The notes beneath the pieces were generated by a model. The model saw only the letters and a program-made list of their open reading frames with translations, did no database searches and was not told where the DNA came from. 21,483 bases of DNA, taken from the NCBI GenBank assembly GCA_021160985.1, contig JAGHBN010000175.1:1-21483 (forward strand), read 5' to 3'. The stretch's first letter is position 1; the number at the start of each line of letters is the position of its first letter. This DNA comes from Thermococcus sp. (lineage in GTDB: Archaea > Methanobacteriota_B > Thermococci > Thermococcales > Thermococcaceae). Of the stretch, positions 20,271 through 21,483 are shown in pieces. The position numbers were made by a program, and so were the translations under genes.

Positions 20271-21483
20271 ATGAGGGCCATAGGCGTCATAAGGAAATCG
20301 CGGAGGGACAGGGTCAGCCGCGAGGAGTTTGAGGAGCTCCTGAGTAGTGCAGGCTACGAGGTAGTGGCAATACTCGAACAGAAGAGGGAGGAGCACCCGA
20401 AATACAACATCGGAAAGGGGAAGCTGGAGGAGCTAAAAGAGATGGTTCGGGAGCTGCAGCCGGACAGGGTCGTATTCGCCAACAAGCTCAGCCCGAGCCA
20501 GGCGTACAACCTCTGGAAAGAGCTGAGGGTGGATATAATCGACAAGTGGCAACTTGTTCTCGAGATATTCGAAAAGAGGGCCCACTCAAAGGAGGCCAAG
20601 CTTCAGGTTGAACTCGCCTCGCTCCAGTACGAGGTTCCCCTCGTGAAGGAAGCGATAAGGCGGATAAAACTCGGCGACAGGGCAGGTTTCAAGGGTATGG
20701 GTGAGTACCAGACCCAGGAGTACCTCAAGCACATCAGGTACAGGATGGGAAGAATACGGAAAGAGCTGGAGAAGGTCAAGGCAGACAGGGAGGTAAAGCG
20801 GAAGCGCCGTGAGGAGGTCGGCTTTATCCTTATCGCTCTCGCCGGCTACACCAACGCGGGGAAGTCAACGCTACTCAACGCCCTCGCAGGGGAGGACATA
20901 GAGGCGAGAAACCAGATGTTCACGACACTTGACACGACGACGAGGCGCTTCAAACTCGGCGGGAAGAGGGTTCTCGTGACCGATACCGTTGGCTTCATCG
21001 ACGGACTGCCGCCCTTCATAGTCGAGGCGTTCCACTCCACCCTCGAGGAGATAGTGAAGGCCGATATCGTCCTCCTCGTGCTCGATGCCAGCGAGCCCTG
21101 GGGGGAGATAAGGAGGAAGTTCCTGGCCTCCCTAAACGTCCTCAGGGAGCTGAAGGCCCTCGATAAGCCGATGATAGTCGTGCTTAACAAGAGAGACCTG
21201 ACGAGCGAGGAAGACGTCCGCGACAAGGCGGAAAAGATAAGACAGATAACTGAAGAGCGCGGAATAAACGTGTCAGAAATAGTATCTATATCCGCAAAGC
21301 TGGGGGAGCTTGAGGAGCTGTACAGTGCACTCGAGGAGACGGTGCTGACCCTGCCGAAGTACGGGGCCTTTGAGATAACCGTGGAAGAGCCCGAAAAGGT
21401 GCCCCAGGTCATGGCCCTGATAAACGCCATCGGCGAGGTTCTTGACGTAGAATACGGTGAAGAGACGAGGATAAAGGCCTACG
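20271..21483 (+). CDS. hflX: GTPase HflX, 3' end missing
   Basis: The 404 visible residues start MRAIGVIRK. The N-terminal HflX domain (about 1-110) includes HPKYNIGKGKLEEL and PDRVVFANKLSPSQAYNL. A coiled-coil linker follows with the glycine-containing segment GDRAGFKGMGEYQTQEYL. The G domain carries G1 GYTNAGKST (192-200), a Thr-rich switch TLDTTTRRF, G3 DTVGF (238-242) and G4 NKRD (306-309). HflX binds the large ribosomal subunit and in bacteria splits stalled ribosomes after heat stress. The last part of the G domain and the C-terminus lie beyond the right edge. The promoter is described at 20241-20248. Confidence 0.95.
   Translation, partial: MRAIGVIRKSRRDRVSREEFEELLSSAGYEVVAILEQKREEHPKYNIGKGKLEELKEMVRELQPDRVVFANKLSPSQAYNLWKELRVDIIDKWQLVLEIFEKRAHSKEAKLQVELASLQYEVPLVKEAIRRIKLGDRAGFKGMGEYQTQEYLKHIRYRMGRIRKELEKVKADREVKRKRREEVGFILIALAGYTNAGKSTLLNALAGEDIEARNQMFTTLDTTTRRFKLGGKRVLVTDTVGFIDGLPPFIVEAFHSTLEEIVKADIVLLVLDASEPWGEIRRKFLASLNVLRELKALDKPMIVVLNKRDLTSEEDVRDKAEKIRQITEERGINVSEIVSISAKLGELEELYSALEETVLTLPKYGAFEITVEEPEKVPQVMALINAIGEVLDVEYGEETRIKAY

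Noticed and set aside
1..21483. CRISPR array, rRNA or replication origin.
   Set aside because: No spaced repeats of 24-37 bp with unique spacers beyond the three-palindrome array, no rRNA-like sequence and no cluster of origin recognition boxes were seen.

Overview
The window reads as a chromosome segment of a hyperthermophilic archaeon of the order Thermococcales, most likely Thermococcus. The evidence is: archaeal TATA boxes with GGTG-type ribosome binding sites, GC-rich coding sequence, an archaeal NAC protein, an O6-alkylguanine-DNA alkyltransferase very like the Thermococcus enzyme, a Thermococcales-type DUF257 protein, a membrane-anchored archaeal Lon-like protease and a tRNA-Ala with an encoded CCA. 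There is no clear mobile element, CRISPR array or rRNA. Gene density is high and most gaps are short.

Left part (1-4800): a phosphohexomutase cut by the left edge; a small PH-like protein; a two-gene unit for a signal-anchored protein and a lipoprotein built from an internal duplication; a BtpA-family TIM-barrel protein divergent from a PH-like/SHOCT protein; and a DUF257 protein convergent with the latter.

Centre-left (4900-7720): the most system-like block. A tandem winged-helix regulator overlaps a three-helix membrane protein, and is followed on the same strand by a secreted, C-terminally anchored Lon-type (S16) protease. This could be a membrane-linked regulatory and proteolytic module. 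Convergent with it is a PP-loop (PAPS reductase-like) protein with several cysteines, followed on the minus strand by an M20 metallopeptidase and tRNA-Ala(CGC).

Centre-right (10600-14640): malic enzyme faces a two-subunit class I fumarase, so fumarate, malate and pyruvate conversion is grouped here. Next is an AAA ATPase of the AAA_14/DUF4143 type. Its promoter carries three 16-bp palindromes placed exactly 34 bp apart, with weaker dyads near the midpoints.

Right part (14676-21483): a minus-strand run of ketopantoate reductase, a DUF47/PhoU-like protein and a SerA-type dehydrogenase; a divergent plus-strand run of a TrmJ-like RNA methyltransferase, the alkyltransferase and a four-helix membrane protein with helical repeats; a small single-helix membrane protein; NAC; and HflX, cut by the right edge.

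Five genes (DUF257, PP-loop protein, ATPase, TrmJ-like, HflX) have a TATA box centred about 26 nt upstream of the likely start codon, which predicts leaderless mRNAs. Functions are read from motifs and remembered families; no search was run.
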